Positions 34,535 to 44,296 of a DNA stretch of 64,000 bases are shown piece by piece. Each line of letters opens with the position of its first letter. The stretch's first letter is position 1. The position numbers were made by a program, and so were the translations under genes. Source of the stretch: Bog-473 sp963838835 (lineage in GTDB: Bacteria > Actinomycetota > Acidimicrobiia > Acidimicrobiales > RAAP-2); contig CAWITA010000013.1 of NCBI GenBank assembly GCA_963838835.1, positions 1 to 64,000 on the forward strand, in the 5' to 3' direction. The notes beneath the pieces are model-generated. The model was not told the DNA's origin, ran no database searches, and worked only from the letters and a program-made list of their open reading frames with translations.

Positions 34535-35566
34535 CTAGCCCTTCACGGCTCGCACGATCTCGTCGGTCACCGCGTCGGGGTCTTCCAACGGGAGCATGTG
34601 TCCACGGTCCTTCAGGGTGACGAGCCGCGCCCCGGGAACGGTTGACACGATCTGATCCGCCTTGCGGGGCACCGTCAGCGTGTCCCGGCTGCCCACCATG
34701 ACGGTCGTCGGTACGTCCATGGCGGCGATGCCCTCGAGCAGGTTCATGGCGGCCAGCGACGCGAGGAAGTTTCCGCGCACGGCGCCGTGACAGCCCGCGA
34801 AGAGCTCCCGGGTCAGATCCATGTGCGCGCGTACCGGGTCGGCCCCGAACACACCCCGTACGAAGAGATTGCCGTTCCGCGCTCGCATGGCCCGGGTGAC
34901 GAGTGGGGACGCGACAAGGGAACCGGCCCACTGGACGCCTCGGGCCGAGCGATCACCCACGCTCGTGGCCGCCGTGGCGACGAGTACCGTCGCCTTGGCC
35001 CGCTCCTTGAGGACCTCGGGCCGGTACGTGGCCAGCGACATGATCGTCATACCCCCCATGGAGTGCCCCGCCAGGACGGCGTCGCGCACGTCGGTCGCTT
35101 GGAGCACCGCTTCCAAGTCGTGCGCAAGTGTGTCGATCGCCAGGGGAGCGGTGCCACGCGTGCTCAGGCCGTGGCCCCGTTGGTCGTACAGGACGATGCG
35201 GTGGCCCTGTTGCCGGAGTCGTCGGGCGACGGGAATCCAGATCTCGTGACTGCAGCCCCAACAGTGGGGCAACACGACCACCGGTGCGTCCAATCCGTCT
35301 CCCTCGAGGTCCCACAGCGCCAGCTGTGCGCCGTCGGGCGTGCGGATGAACCGATGGTCGGGCCGGCCGATGCCGTCGCCCCACCCCAGTGATCGCCGAC
35401 CATCGTCGGAGTCCGAGGCCGCCCGAGCCCGAGCGCCGTCGCGGGTCAGACGCCGGTACGCCGCTCCAGTCGCTGCGCCTGCGGCCAGGATCCCCCCGAG
35501 AAGAAGGAGGCGGCGGGCTCGGGAACCGGCGGGCAGTCCGCCTCTTGACCGGGGGAGAGGAGTCAT
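34535..35566 (-). CDS. Alpha/beta hydrolase, membrane-anchored or secreted
   Basis: A 343-residue alpha/beta hydrolase. An N-terminal helix (RRLLLLGGILAAGAATGAAY) suggests anchoring or export. The catalytic set is visible: LPHCWGCSHEIW (oxyanion strand), nucleophile Ser in LAGHSMGGMTIM (about residue 190), Asp in VGSRDTLTVP and His in LKDRGHMLPLEDP. Substrate not predictable; the cap is short. TACGCT lies eight bases before the ATG at 35566, supporting this start over a GTG at 35590 and a leaderless transcript. Confidence 0.85.
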   Translation of the reverse strand: MTPLPRSRGGLPAGSRARRLLLLGGILAAGAATGAAYRRLTRDGARARAASDSDDGRRSLGWGDGIGRPDHRFIRTPDGAQLALWDLEGDGLDAPVVVLPHCWGCSHEIWIPVARRLRQQGHRIVLYDQRGHGLSTRGTAPLAIDTLAHDLEAVLQATDVRDAVLAGHSMGGMTIMSLATYRPEVLKERAKATVLVATAATSVGDRSARGVQWAGSLVASPLVTRAMRARNGNLFVRGVFGADPVRAHMDLTRELFAGCHGAVRGNFLASLAAMNLLEGIAAMDVPTTVMVGSRDTLTVPRKADQIVSTVPGARLVTLKDRGHMLPLEDPDAVTDEIVRAVKG

Positions 35567-35574
35567 GGTCAGGG

Positions 35575-35580
35575 AGCGTA
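35575..35580 (-). promoter_or_regulatory. -10 element before the alpha/beta hydrolase gene
   Basis: Minus strand TACGCT, eight bases, then ATG at 35566. Confidence 0.4.
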
Positions 35581-35581
35581 G

Positions 35582-36268
35582 GTGGTGCACAGGCCGGCCG
35601 GCGCCACGGGCCAGGTCACCCGATGCCGTTCGGATTCAAGAAAACAAGGATTTGAGCCAACCAAACCGTGCCCCGCAGCGTCTCTTTGTCATGGTGCGCC
35701 GCGTCCTCTCGCCCTCGCCGTCGCCGCCGTCGCCGCTGCCTTGGTGACCCTGGTTGCCGCCCCGACACGGGGCGCGGTCGCCGCGGCGCCAGCGGCGCCA
35801 GCTGCGGCCCCCGCCGCCCTGGTCAGCCGCTCTGCCCCGATCAGCTACGGGAGATGCCCGGCCGGGGACGTCATCCTCACCGTCACGCTGTCTCGCCAGG
35901 CCTTTGCACCCCGACAGCTCGTGACCTACGGCGTCAGCTTGCACAACCGCAGCAAGCGGGCGTGCGGACCGAGCGGGGGCCCTGCCCCGTCTTCCAGGCC
36001 CGTGCAGGGGTTGTTGGGCGCCTGCAGCGAGATCCCGGTCGAGATCGAGGACCCCCGGGGCCTCGACGTCTACCCCGGACCCGAGGCGATCGCTTGCCCG
36101 GCGCTGCTCGGCCCGCGGCTTCCCGCCCACCAGACCGTCAGCACCACCGGCAACTGGGACCAGATGCAGGGGGCCGGCCGACCCGCACTCCGGGCCACGA
36201 CGGTGCCCAGCGGGACGTACCAGCTGATCGTCGACCACACGATCAGACTCCCCATCGTCCTGCTGTGA
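35582..36268 (+). CDS. Probable secreted protein of unknown function
   Basis: The frame codes a hydrophobic stretch (LALAVAAVAAALVTLVAA) followed by an Ala/Pro-rich linker and a beta-rich domain with cysteines (ISYGRCPAGDV, RACGPSGG, ACSEIPVEIED, IACPALLG). The long N-terminus from GTG 35582 is unlikely for a signal peptide; an ATG at 35691 begins a normal-looking basic start (VRRVL) one frame over, so a single-base shift near 35720 may have moved the start. With it the protein would be a typical exported protein of about 190 residues. I do not recognise the domain. Confidence 0.6.
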   Translation: MVHRPAGATGQVTRCRSDSRKQGFEPTKPCPAASLCHGAPRPLALAVAAVAAALVTLVAAPTRGAVAAAPAAPAAAPAALVSRSAPISYGRCPAGDVILTVTLSRQAFAPRQLVTYGVSLHNRSKRACGPSGGPAPSSRPVQGLLGACSEIPVEIEDPRGLDVYPGPEAIACPALLGPRLPAHQTVSTTGNWDQMQGAGRPALRATTVPSGTYQLIVDHTIRLPIVLL

Positions 36269-36278
36269 CCTCGGCCGA

Positions 36279-36284
36279 TAGAAT
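36279..36284 (+). promoter_or_regulatory. Candidate -10 element for yebC
   Basis: TAGAAT about 105 bases before the yebC start; the leader ends with a GGAGA ribosome site. Confidence 0.35.
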
Positions 36285-36388
36285 CGGACACCCAGCCGAC
36301 GCCCCAGCTGCAGAGTGCAACGGGACCCGGCACGGAGCGCACGCCAAGCAAACGACACACGTCGAGAACAGAGGAACACGGAGACACC

Positions 36389-37138
36389 ATGTCGGGTCAC
36401 TCGAAGTGGGCGACCACCAAATACCGCAAGGGCGCCCAGGACAAAGCCCGAGCCAAGGTCTTCGCCAAGTGCATTCGCGCCATTGAGGTTGCGGCCCGTG
36501 AGGGCGGTGGCGACCTCGACGCCAACGCCACGCTGCGCACCGCCTTCCAGAAGGCGAGGGGCGCCTCGGTTCCCCTCGATACGATCGAGAAAGCCATCAA
36601 GCGGGGCAGCGGTGACCTCGAGGGCGTCCGCTACGAGTCCATAAACTACGAGGGCTACGGACCAGCGGGCGTGGCGATCATGGTCGAGGCGCTCACCGAC
36701 AACCGCAACCGCACCGGCGCAGAGATGCGCAACCTGTTCAGCCGCAACGGCGGCAACATGGCCGAGCCCGGGGCCGTCTCCTGGCAGTTCGAGCGCAAGG
36801 GCATCGTGACGGTCCCCCTCGACCGGGACGAGGACAAGGTCATGGAGATCGCCATGGAGGGCGGCGCGGAGGACATGACGAGCAACGGCTCGGCCTGGGT
36901 CATCACCAGCGCGCCCGCCGACGTCGAGTCGGTGCGCCAGGCCCTCGACGACGCCGGCATCACGCCCGAGTCGGTCGACCTCTCCCTCGAGCCGACCACC
37001 CCGGTCCCGGTGCCCGACGAGGGCGAGGCCAAGAAGGTGCTGCGGCTCCTCGAAGCGATCGACGACCACGACGACGTCCAGGCCGTGCACTCCAACGCGG
37101 ACATCCCCGACGAGGTGCTCGCCGCCTTCGAGGGCTGA
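36389..37138 (+). CDS. yebC: YebC/TACO1-family translation regulator
   Basis: A 249-residue protein with the family start SGHSKWATTKYRKGAQDKAR and the conserved AGVAIMVEALTDNRNRT and GAVSWQFERKG segments. GGAGA precedes the ATG at 36389. Older annotation calls it a transcriptional regulator; recent work on the family links it to relief of ribosome stalling at proline runs. It lies before ruvCAB as in most actinobacteria. Confidence 0.95.
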   Translation: MSGHSKWATTKYRKGAQDKARAKVFAKCIRAIEVAAREGGGDLDANATLRTAFQKARGASVPLDTIEKAIKRGSGDLEGVRYESINYEGYGPAGVAIMVEALTDNRNRTGAEMRNLFSRNGGNMAEPGAVSWQFERKGIVTVPLDRDEDKVMEIAMEGGAEDMTSNGSAWVITSAPADVESVRQALDDAGITPESVDLSLEPTTPVPVPDEGEAKKVLRLLEAIDDHDDVQAVHSNADIPDEVLAAFEG

Positions 37139-37226
37139 GCTTCTTCAGGGCAGCCCACCGCCCCGTTCGGCCGGACCCGCACCCGGCGGCCCGACCCTGA
37201 TCCGCCCCCTGCGTAGCACCCCCGGC

Positions 37227-37232
37227 TAATCT
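37227..37232 (+). promoter_or_regulatory. -10 element before ruvC
   Basis: TAATCT, eight bases, then ATG at 37241; probable leaderless start of the ruvCAB operon. Confidence 0.5.
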
Positions 37233-37240
37233 GCGAACGC

Positions 37241-37807
37241 ATGTTCGTATTGGGCATCGACCCCGGCTTGTCACGCTGCGGCTACGGCCTGGTCGAGCGC
37301 GGCGAGGCGGGCGGCCGGCTGCGGGCGCGGGCCGCCGGGGTGCTCGAGACCGACCCCGCGCTGCCACTGGCCGACCGGCTCCTGGTCCTCCACCGGGAGC
37401 TGCACGCACTGCTCGAGGAGATGCGGCCCCAAACCGTGGCCGTCGAACGGGTCTTCTTCCAGGTCAACGCCAAGACCGCCATGTCGGTGGGCCAGGCGAG
37501 CGGTCTGGCGCTGCTGGCGGCGGCGGCGGCCGGATGCGAGGTGGCCCAGTACACGTCCAACGAGGTCAAGCAGGCCCTGGTGGGCTACGGCGCCGCGACC
37601 AAGGCGCAGGTGCAGCGCATGGTCGAGGAGGTGCTGATGATCGAGCCGCTCGAAGGACCCCCTGACGTGGCCGACGCGCTCGCGCTGGCCGTGTGCCACC
37701 TGACCACGGTGCCCTTGCGCCGGGCCGTCGGGGCGGCGCTGCTCGAGCAGGCGAGGGTCACAAAGAGCGGCGAAACGAGGATGCGAAGGGTGAGGAGGCG
37801 ACCATGA
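37241..37807 (+). CDS. ruvC: Holliday junction resolvase RuvC
   Basis: Cuts four-way junctions after RuvAB branch migration. The four acidic residues are visible: Asp in LGIDPGLSRCGYG (about 7), Glu in VAVERVFFQ (about 68) and two Asp in PPDVADALALAVCH (about 141-144). Length 188, usual. Its TGA overlaps the ruvA ATG, so translation is coupled. Confidence 0.96.
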   Translation: MFVLGIDPGLSRCGYGLVERGEAGGRLRARAAGVLETDPALPLADRLLVLHRELHALLEEMRPQTVAVERVFFQVNAKTAMSVGQASGLALLAAAAAGCEVAQYTSNEVKQALVGYGAATKAQVQRMVEEVLMIEPLEGPPDVADALALAVCHLTTVPLRRAVGAALLEQARVTKSGETRMRRVRRRP

Positions 37808-38424
37808 TCGGGCTGCTGCGTGGGCCGGTGCTGTTCCGGACGGGCGAGGGTGAGGTGATTGTCGACGTGGCCGGCGTCGGGTATCGCGTGAGCGTGACGC
37901 CGAGTACCGCCGCCAGGCTGGTGGCGGCCGGGACCGGGACCGTGGCGACGCTGCACGTGCACACCCACGTACGCGAGGACGCCATCGTCCTCTACGGGTT
38001 CGTCCACGACGACGAGCGGCGGTGCTTCGAGGTGCTGCTGGGCTCGCACGGGGTGGGCCCGGCGCTGGCCTTGGCCATCATGGCGGTCCTGTCGCCTGCA
38101 GCCCTGTCGACCGCGGTGCTCGAGGACGATCTCGACACCCTGTGCTCGGTGCCCGGCGTCGGGCGCAAGACGGCGGCGCGCCTCCTGATCGAGTTGAAGA
38201 GCAGGCTTGACCTTCCGGACCTCTCCCTGGGCGCCGGTGGGGCTGTGCACCCGAGTGGTGACGCTGCGGTGGCGTCGCGTACCTCACGGGCCGAAGCCCG
38301 TGCCGCGCTCAGCGAGCTCGGCTACGCACCCGACGAGATCCGCGGCGCGCTGGACGGCTTACGCGACGATGTCGGGGTGGAAGAGATGCTCCGCCTGGCG
38401 CTGCGCGAACTGGCCAGCCGGTGA
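37804..38424 (+). CDS. ruvA: Holliday junction DNA helicase subunit RuvA
   Basis: Binds the junction and loads RuvB. A 206-residue protein with the OB-fold domain (IGLLRGPVLF to LYGFVHDDERRCFEVLL), the helix-hairpin-helix VPGVGRKTAARLLIELK near residue 118 and the C-terminal RuvB-binding domain (ARAALSELGYAPDEI). ATG overlaps the ruvC stop. Confidence 0.95.
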   Translation: MIGLLRGPVLFRTGEGEVIVDVAGVGYRVSVTPSTAARLVAAGTGTVATLHVHTHVREDAIVLYGFVHDDERRCFEVLLGSHGVGPALALAIMAVLSPAALSTAVLEDDLDTLCSVPGVGRKTAARLLIELKSRLDLPDLSLGAGGAVHPSGDAAVASRTSRAEARAALSELGYAPDEIRGALDGLRDDVGVEEMLRLALRELASR

Positions 38425-38428
38425 TCCG

Positions 38429-39532
38429 ATGAGCCCGAGGGCGCGCCGGGAGGTCCTGGCCGTCGCCGCCGACTCGGAGCCCGCCGACGAGGATGACTTC
38501 CCCCGGGTCGTGGCTCCGACCGCGTCGGACACCGACGAGGAGCTCGAAGAAGTCGGTTTGCGGCCCCGTACCCTGGCGGAGTTCGTCGGGCAGTCCGAGT
38601 TGGTCGAGCACCTCGAGATCGTGATCCAGGCGGCCCGCCAGCGCCGCCAACCCGTCGACCACATCCTCTTCGCCGGCCCGCCGGGCCTGGGCAAAACGTC
38701 GCTGGCCGGCATCGTCGCCGCCGAGATGGGCGCAGGACTGCGCATCACCGCCGGGCCGGTGCTCACCCGGGCCGGCGACCTCGCCGCGCTGCTCACCGAC
38801 CTCCAGGACGGCGACGTGCTCTTCATCGACGAGATCCACCGCCTGCACCGTTCGGTCGAGGAGATGTTGTATTCGGCCATGGAGGACGGGCGGCTCGACA
38901 TCCTGATCGGCAAGGGTCCCACGGCGCGATCGATCCGCCTGGACCTGCCGCACTTCACCCTGATCGGTGCGACGACCCGGACCGGCCTGGTGTCGGGGCC
39001 GCTCAGAGATCGCTTCGGGTTCGTCGGCCGATTGGACCTCTACGACCCGGGCGACCTCCGCGCCATCGTGGAGCGCTCCGCCCGCATCCTGAAGGTGCGC
39101 ATCGACGACGAGGGGGCGACCCGGATCGCCGAACGCTCCCGGGGTACGCCGAGGGTGGCCAACCGGCTGCTGCGCCGCGTGCGGGACTTCGCCGAGGTGC
39201 GGGGCGAGGGCTTCATCGACGGCGCCACGGCCAGCGAGGGGCTCGAGCTCTTCGGCGTCGACGAGCTCGGGCTGGACAAGGTGGACCGTGCGATCTTGAC
39301 CACGCTGTGCACCCGCTTCGGGGGCCAGCCGGTCGGCTTGACCACGCTGTCGCAGTGCGTGGGCGAGGAGCCCGACACGATCGAGGACGCGTACGAGCCG
39401 TATCTGGTCCAGACGGGGCTGATCCAGCGCACGGCGAGGGGCCGGGTGGCGACGCAACGCGCCTGGGCGCACCTCGGCCACGAGGCGCCGCCGGGCGGGG
39501 CCGACGCAACGAAGACGCCGCCCCTCTTCTAG
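38429..39532 (+). CDS. ruvB: Holliday junction branch-migration ATPase RuvB
   Basis: AAA+ motor of 367 residues. Walker A GPPGLGKTS, Walker B LFIDEIHRL, sensor 1 LIGATTRTG and arginine finger in GPLRDRFGFVGRL are present; the C-terminal winged helix includes FGGQPVGLTTLSQ and EPYLVQTGLIQRT. A 30-residue acidic N-terminal extension precedes the family start (LRPRTLAEFVGQ). ATG lies four bases after the ruvA stop. Confidence 0.96.
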   Translation: MSPRARREVLAVAADSEPADEDDFPRVVAPTASDTDEELEEVGLRPRTLAEFVGQSELVEHLEIVIQAARQRRQPVDHILFAGPPGLGKTSLAGIVAAEMGAGLRITAGPVLTRAGDLAALLTDLQDGDVLFIDEIHRLHRSVEEMLYSAMEDGRLDILIGKGPTARSIRLDLPHFTLIGATTRTGLVSGPLRDRFGFVGRLDLYDPGDLRAIVERSARILKVRIDDEGATRIAERSRGTPRVANRLLRRVRDFAEVRGEGFIDGATASEGLELFGVDELGLDKVDRAILTTLCTRFGGQPVGLTTLSQCVGEEPDTIEDAYEPYLVQTGLIQRTARGRVATQRAWAHLGHEAPPGGADATKTPPLF

Positions 39533-39645
39533 AGGAGTGCTCGGCAGAGCGCCGCGCGCGCTCGGATCCGTTCTTTTTGCGCGCGCCCGCGCAGTGATTT
39601 GCTACCGTTGCCTGGTCGCACACGAGACGGAAGCGAGGTGACCAG

Positions 39646-39747
39646 ATGGCTGGAGTAATGACGCGTCCGGAGCTGGCCGCCGTCCGTGGTGTTGAAGGAG
39701 GGAAGCCCCGCATCGCCGGGCCGGACCTCCGCCCGACGCGCCACTGA
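39646..39747 (+). CDS. Small ORF (33 residues) upstream of ABC exporter
   Basis: ATG with GAGGTG six bases upstream; codes a 33-residue peptide with GVEGGKPRIAGPD in the middle. A TACCGT -10 candidate lies at 39603-39608. It ends 109 bases before the ABC exporter gene. It may be a leader ORF or an exported peptide precursor, or chance; nothing in the sequence decides this. Confidence 0.3.
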   Translation: MAGVMTRPELAAVRGVEGGKPRIAGPDLRPTRH

Positions 39748-39856
39748 CGCCGACGGCATCCCTTACCCGCCGGGGCTGAACGCCCGGCCACCTCGATTCG
39801 CTTTGCATCGCATCGCTCCGCGGTGCGCCATCGCACCCTCCCCCTTGGAGACCCCC

Positions 39857-41656
39857 ATGGGTGAACGCACCCTCTTCCCAAATGCATCGACCAACGCCAC
39901 CTTGGCCTACTGCTGGAACCAGATGCGGCCCGACCGCGCCGCGTTTGCCGGCAGCTGCGCTGCCATCGTGCTCGGCACCCTCGCCAACGCCGTGGCGGCG
40001 CCGCTGATCTTCGCCGCACTGCTGGGTCGCATCACGCATCTCAACGGCAGTGAGGGCCTCTGGCGCTCCTTCGGACCGCTCATCGTCGCCTACGCGCTGG
40101 TCCTCGTTGCCGCGACGGCGTTCGGGCGTCTCGGCGGCTGGCTCAACTGGGGCGCCACACTGCGCTCCTTCGGCCGCGCCATCACGAACGGCTATGACCA
40201 CCTCATCGGGCTCAGCCACGGGTGGCACACGGACCGTCCCTCCGGTGAGGTCATCGCGGCCCTCGAGACCTCGACGTGGGCCTTCGTCGAGCTGATCGAG
40301 GCCACCGTGTGGGGCGTCCTACGCATCAGCGTCACCACGCTGGGCGCCATCGTGGTCCTCGGGATCGTGGCCTGGCCGGTGGCCCTCGTGTTGGCCGGTC
40401 TCGTCGGTGTGTTCGTGCTGGTTTTGCACCGACGCATGGGCCGCGTGGTGGCCGCCGAGAAGGACTTCTCCGACGCGCACTCCCGCGCCACCGGCGTCAT
40501 CGCCGACACCATCGCCAACCTGAGCACCGTGCGCTCCCAGGCGGCCGAGGACCGGGAAAGGCTCCACGTCGGTGCGCTGGTCGCCGATTCGATCGGCGCC
40601 GACCTGCGGGCGCGCCGCGTCTTCACCACGACACGGCTGGAGATGGAGTCGGCCATGGCGCTCTTCAACTGGGCCGCGGTCGCGGTCGGTGTCGTGTTGG
40701 CGTTGCACCACGTCGCTGCGGCGGGCGTGGTGTACCTGATCCTGTTCTACGCCACCTTCGTCGGCACGAGCTTGGAGGAATCGTTCGAATTCATCCGGTT
40801 GATGTCACGTTCCATCGGGCGGTGCGCGAAATTCGCCGGCATCGCCGCCACCCACCCCGACATCGTCGACCTTCCGGGCGCGCCGGAGCTGGCGGTACCG
40901 CACGGCCGGGTTGGCTTCTGCGGGTTGCAGTTCGCCTACCGTTCCGGTGCTCCTCTCTTCGAGAAGTTGGACCTGCGCATCGAGCCCGGCGAGCACGTCG
41001 GGCTGGTGGGTCCCTCGGGTTCGGGCAAGACGACCCTGACGAAGCTGTTGCTGCGCTTCGTCGATCGCGACGGAGGGGTCATCGAGATCGACGGGCAGGA
41101 CATCGCGCGCGTCACCCAGCAGTCCTTGCGTCGCCACATCGCATACGTGCCGCAGGACCCGCAGATGCTGCACCGCACCATCGCGGAGAACATCTGTTAC
41201 GGCATGGAGCTCGAGCACGGCGTCAACATGGACCTCGTGCGCGCCGTCGGCCGGGCCGCCTGCGTGGACGAGTTCGTGCAGCGCCTCCCCGACGGGTACG
41301 ACACCGTCGTGGGCGAGCGCGGCATGAAGCTTTCCGGCGGGCAGCGCCAGCGGGTGGCCATTGCGCAGGCCATGGCCAAGCGCGCCGGGGTGCTCGTGCT
41401 CGACGAGGCCACGTCGGCGCTGGACTCGGAGTCCGAGTCGCTCGTCCAAGAGGCGCTCTGGCACCTGATGGACGGCACCACCGCGCTGGTCGTGGCGCAC
41501 CGGTTGGCGACGATCGCCCGACTCGACCGGATCGTGGTCCTCGACCGCGGCCGGGTGGTCGAGCAGGGCACGCACGCCGAGCTGCTGTCGGCCGGGCGGG
41601 CCGGCGTCTATGGCCGCCTCTGGGCCCACCAGTCCGGGGGTTTCCTGGCTGCCTGA
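39857..41656 (+). CDS. ABC exporter, fused permease-ATPase
   Basis: A 599-residue half-transporter. Six helices over residues 30-330, including FAGSCAAIVLGTLANAVAA and VVLGIVAWPVALVLAGLVGV, then the NBD: Walker A GPSGSGKTT, Q-loop VPQDPQ, signature LSGGQRQRV, Walker B VLVLDEATSALD and switch His in VVAHRLA. ATG at 39857 has GGAG seven bases upstream. Intact, in contrast to the exporter at 6551-8373. Works as a homodimer or with an unlinked partner; substrate (lipid, drug or peptide) unknown. No maturation peptidase domain is present. Confidence 0.92.
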   Translation: MGERTLFPNASTNATLAYCWNQMRPDRAAFAGSCAAIVLGTLANAVAAPLIFAALLGRITHLNGSEGLWRSFGPLIVAYALVLVAATAFGRLGGWLNWGATLRSFGRAITNGYDHLIGLSHGWHTDRPSGEVIAALETSTWAFVELIEATVWGVLRISVTTLGAIVVLGIVAWPVALVLAGLVGVFVLVLHRRMGRVVAAEKDFSDAHSRATGVIADTIANLSTVRSQAAEDRERLHVGALVADSIGADLRARRVFTTTRLEMESAMALFNWAAVAVGVVLALHHVAAAGVVYLILFYATFVGTSLEESFEFIRLMSRSIGRCAKFAGIAATHPDIVDLPGAPELAVPHGRVGFCGLQFAYRSGAPLFEKLDLRIEPGEHVGLVGPSGSGKTTLTKLLLRFVDRDGGVIEIDGQDIARVTQQSLRRHIAYVPQDPQMLHRTIAENICYGMELEHGVNMDLVRAVGRAACVDEFVQRLPDGYDTVVGERGMKLSGGQRQRVAIAQAMAKRAGVLVLDEATSALDSESESLVQEALWHLMDGTTALVVAHRLATIARLDRIVVLDRGRVVEQGTHAELLSAGRAGVYGRLWAHQSGGFLAA

Positions 41657-41676
41657 TTGCCGCGCTGAGGTGCGCC

Positions 41677-43586
41677 CTACGCCGACCGGATGGAGGCGGG
41701 GGCCACGGCCGCGGTGCGCAAGGGCAGGAAGACCCTGAAGGTGGTCGACCATCCGGGCGTGTCGACGATGTCGACGAAGCCCTCGTGTGCCTCGGCGACC
41801 GACTTGGCGATGGCCAGACCCAGGCCGGTCCCGGGCACACCCATCTCGTTCGACGAGGCAAGCCGGTAAAAGCGCTCGAAGAGCTGGTCGCGCTCGCCGA
41901 GCGGGATGCCGGGTCCCTCGTCGAGCACCCGCACCCTGGCAAAGGAGTCGACGCTGTCGACGATCACGTGGACGCGCCCCCGCGCGGCGAGAACTTGATG
42001 GCGTTGGACAACAGGTTGCCCAGCAGCTGGTGGAGGCGGGTCGGGTCGCCGAAGATGGGGACATCGTCGCCGGGCTCCATCGTCAGCACGACCCCGGCCA
42101 CGGTCGCCGACGTCTGGATGGCGTGGACCGCCTCGTCGGCCAGGCGGTAGAGGTCGAGCTCGATGAAGGCCACGCGCAGGCCGCGGCCCGCGCCGGGGTC
42201 GGCCAAGAGGTCCTCGGCGACCCGCTGGAGCTGTTCTGCGTTGCGCTCGATCGTGAGCAGCATCCGCATCTGACTCTCGGTGAGATCAGAGGACCCGTCG
42301 AGCAGGAGCTCGATGAAGCCCCTGATGGAGGTGATCGGCGTCCGCAGCTCGTGTGACACGGTCGCCACCACGTCGTCCTTCATCTGGGTCAGCTCACGGA
42401 GCCGGTTGTTCTGCTCGATCAGCGACTGCGTGACCTCCTTCTGGATGGCGAAGAGGCGCTCGCGGTCCGCGGCCAGCTCCTCGCGCTCGGTCACGTCGAT
42501 GGCGACGACGACATAGCCGCCATTGCTCGGCGCGAGGGCCGAATCGGGCTCGACGTCGGCCTCCATGGGGGCCGGTTCGGTGTCGTCGGGCTCTTCGCCG
42601 CCGCCGGGCGAATCCTCGTCGAGGGACGGGTCCGGAGTCGCAATCGGCAGCGCCCGCACCCGGACGACGCAGCGGCGCTGTTGGCCGTCCTTGCGGGTCG
42701 CGGTCCAGGGGACCTCGGCCGCCGTCTCGGCGTCGACGGGCTCGAGCGTGTTGCGCATCGCATCGATCGCCTGGCGCCGCTCATCGATCTGCGCCGGGTC
42801 GATGAAGTCGGCGATCGAGCGGATCCCGACCACCTCCGACGCCCGGTAGCCGAGCATCTGTTCGGCGCCGGCCGAGAAGAAGGTGACGGTGCCGGCCGGG
42901 TCGACGCCCATGATGGCGCTGCCCGTGGCGGCCCGGAGGAGCGTTTCGAGGCGGTCGCGGGCGTAGTCGGCCTCGCGGGCGTTGCGGCGGGCGATGCGCG
43001 ACTGCTGGGCCAGGTCGGCGAGATACGCCCGGTCGCGCGAGACCATCGTGTAGACGGTCGACGCGACCAGGGTGGTGACGGTCGCCATCACCGCGACCTG
43101 GCGCCACTCGAGCGTCGGGTATTTGGGCGGTCCCACGATCAGGAGGGGCACGAGGAGGGCCAGGTCCATGCAGAAGAGCCCGACGAGGAGGTGCAGGCGT
43201 CGCCCGTAGAGCGAGAGCCACACGATGGGCAAGAGGTACACCACCACCAGTCCGGCGTCGGAGCCACCCTGGGCGTCACGGATGATGGCGATGACGGCGA
43301 TGTAGCCGATCGGAATGACGAGCCACGCCCAGTCAGGGAGCCGCTCCCAGGGCACGAGGAACGCGGCGGCGACCAGGGCGAAGAAGAGCACGCCGGCCAC
43401 GGAGACCTCGCGGCGGGCGTCGTGGGGGAAGGGGATCACCGCGATGAGCACGGTGCCCACGGCGACGAGGGCGAAGACCGGCAGGCGCACACGCATCGAG
43501 CCGGAGAAGCCGATGGGCAGGCTGGACGCCGCCGTGGTCGGCTCGCGACGACCCGCAGGGTCAGGGGTCTGGAGCGCCTTGCTCAC
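41677..43586 (-). CDS. Membrane sensor histidine kinase with PAS domain (one frameshift)
   Basis: A 636-residue kinase when one base is restored near 41972. The N-terminal 150 residues have about six helices (MASE-like sensor), then a PAS domain (GSAIMGVDPAGTVTFFSAGAE), a short acidic linker, and the core: phospho-acceptor His in ATVSHELRTPITSIRGF (about residue 395), N-box LLGNLLSNAIKFSPRGG, then after the shift VLDEGPGIPLGERD and GTGLGLAIAKSVAEAH. The GTG start overlaps the response regulator stop (GTGA), so the pair is co-translated. Signal unknown. Confidence 0.9.
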
Positions 43587-44281
43587 CGGCTCCGAGCGCG
43601 GTAGCGGTAGCCGAAGCCCCGGACCGTCTCAATAGGGGTGTCGTCGCCGTCGTCCCAGCCCAGCTTGCGCCGCAGCCGCAGCACGGCGTACTTGACCCGC
43701 GACGGGGCCAACCCGCTGGGGTCGTCCCAGGCCAGCTCGATGAGCTGGTCCGGCGACAACACCTGGCCCTGGTGCCGGGCCAGGGTTGCCAAGAGGCGGT
43801 ATTCGGTGGGCGTGAGGACCACGGGGCTGCCGTCGATCGTGACTTCTTGGTGGGCGAAGTCGACGTGGAGCGTGCCATCGTCGAAGGCGACGACGGGGTC
43901 GTTTCGGGACACCTGGCGGCGGCTGATGGCCTGGAGACGGGCGAGGAGCTCGACCCGGCTGAACGGTTTGGTCAGGTAGTCGTCGGCGCCGGCGTTGAGT
44001 CCGCGCACCTTGTCCCGCTCGGTCCCGAGCGCGGTCAGCATCAAGACGGGCACGTCGCTCATGTCGCGGATCCGCTCGAGCACCTGCCAACCGTCCAGGT
44101 CGGGGAGCCCAACGTCGAGGATCACGAGGTCGGGATGGCTCTGATGGAATTGGCGCACCCCGTCCCGGCCCTCGGTCGACTCGGCCACCGCGTAGCCCTC
44201 ACGCTCGAGCAGCGTCCGCAGGAGCTGGCGGATGTCCGCCTCGTCCTCGATGACCAGGACCGCGATGTGACCGTCTCGCAT
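43583..44281 (-). CDS. OmpR/PhoB-family response regulator
   Basis: A 232-residue regulator: receiver with VLVIEDEAD, phospho-acceptor Asp in LVILDVGLPDLDGW (about residue 50), Thr/Lys switch in MLTALGT and DYLTKPFSRVELL, followed by a winged-helix DNA-binding domain ending ETVRGFGYRYRA. ATG at 44281 is nine bases after a TACAGT -10 candidate, so the longer frame is rejected. Partner of the adjoining kinase. Targets unknown. Confidence 0.93.
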   Translation of the reverse strand: MRDGHIAVLVIEDEADIRQLLRTLLEREGYAVAESTEGRDGVRQFHQSHPDLVILDVGLPDLDGWQVLERIRDMSDVPVLMLTALGTERDKVRGLNAGADDYLTKPFSRVELLARLQAISRRQVSRNDPVVAFDDGTLHVDFAHQEVTIDGSPVVLTPTEYRLLATLARHQGQVLSPDQLIELAWDDPSGLAPSRVKYAVLRLRRKLGWDDGDDTPIETVRGFGYRYRARSR

Positions 44282-44290
44282 CAGGCTGCA

Positions 44291-44296
44291 ACTGTA
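44291..44296 (-). promoter_or_regulatory. -10 element before the response regulator
   Basis: Minus strand TACAGT, nine bases, then ATG at 44281; leaderless candidate for the two-component operon. Confidence 0.4.
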
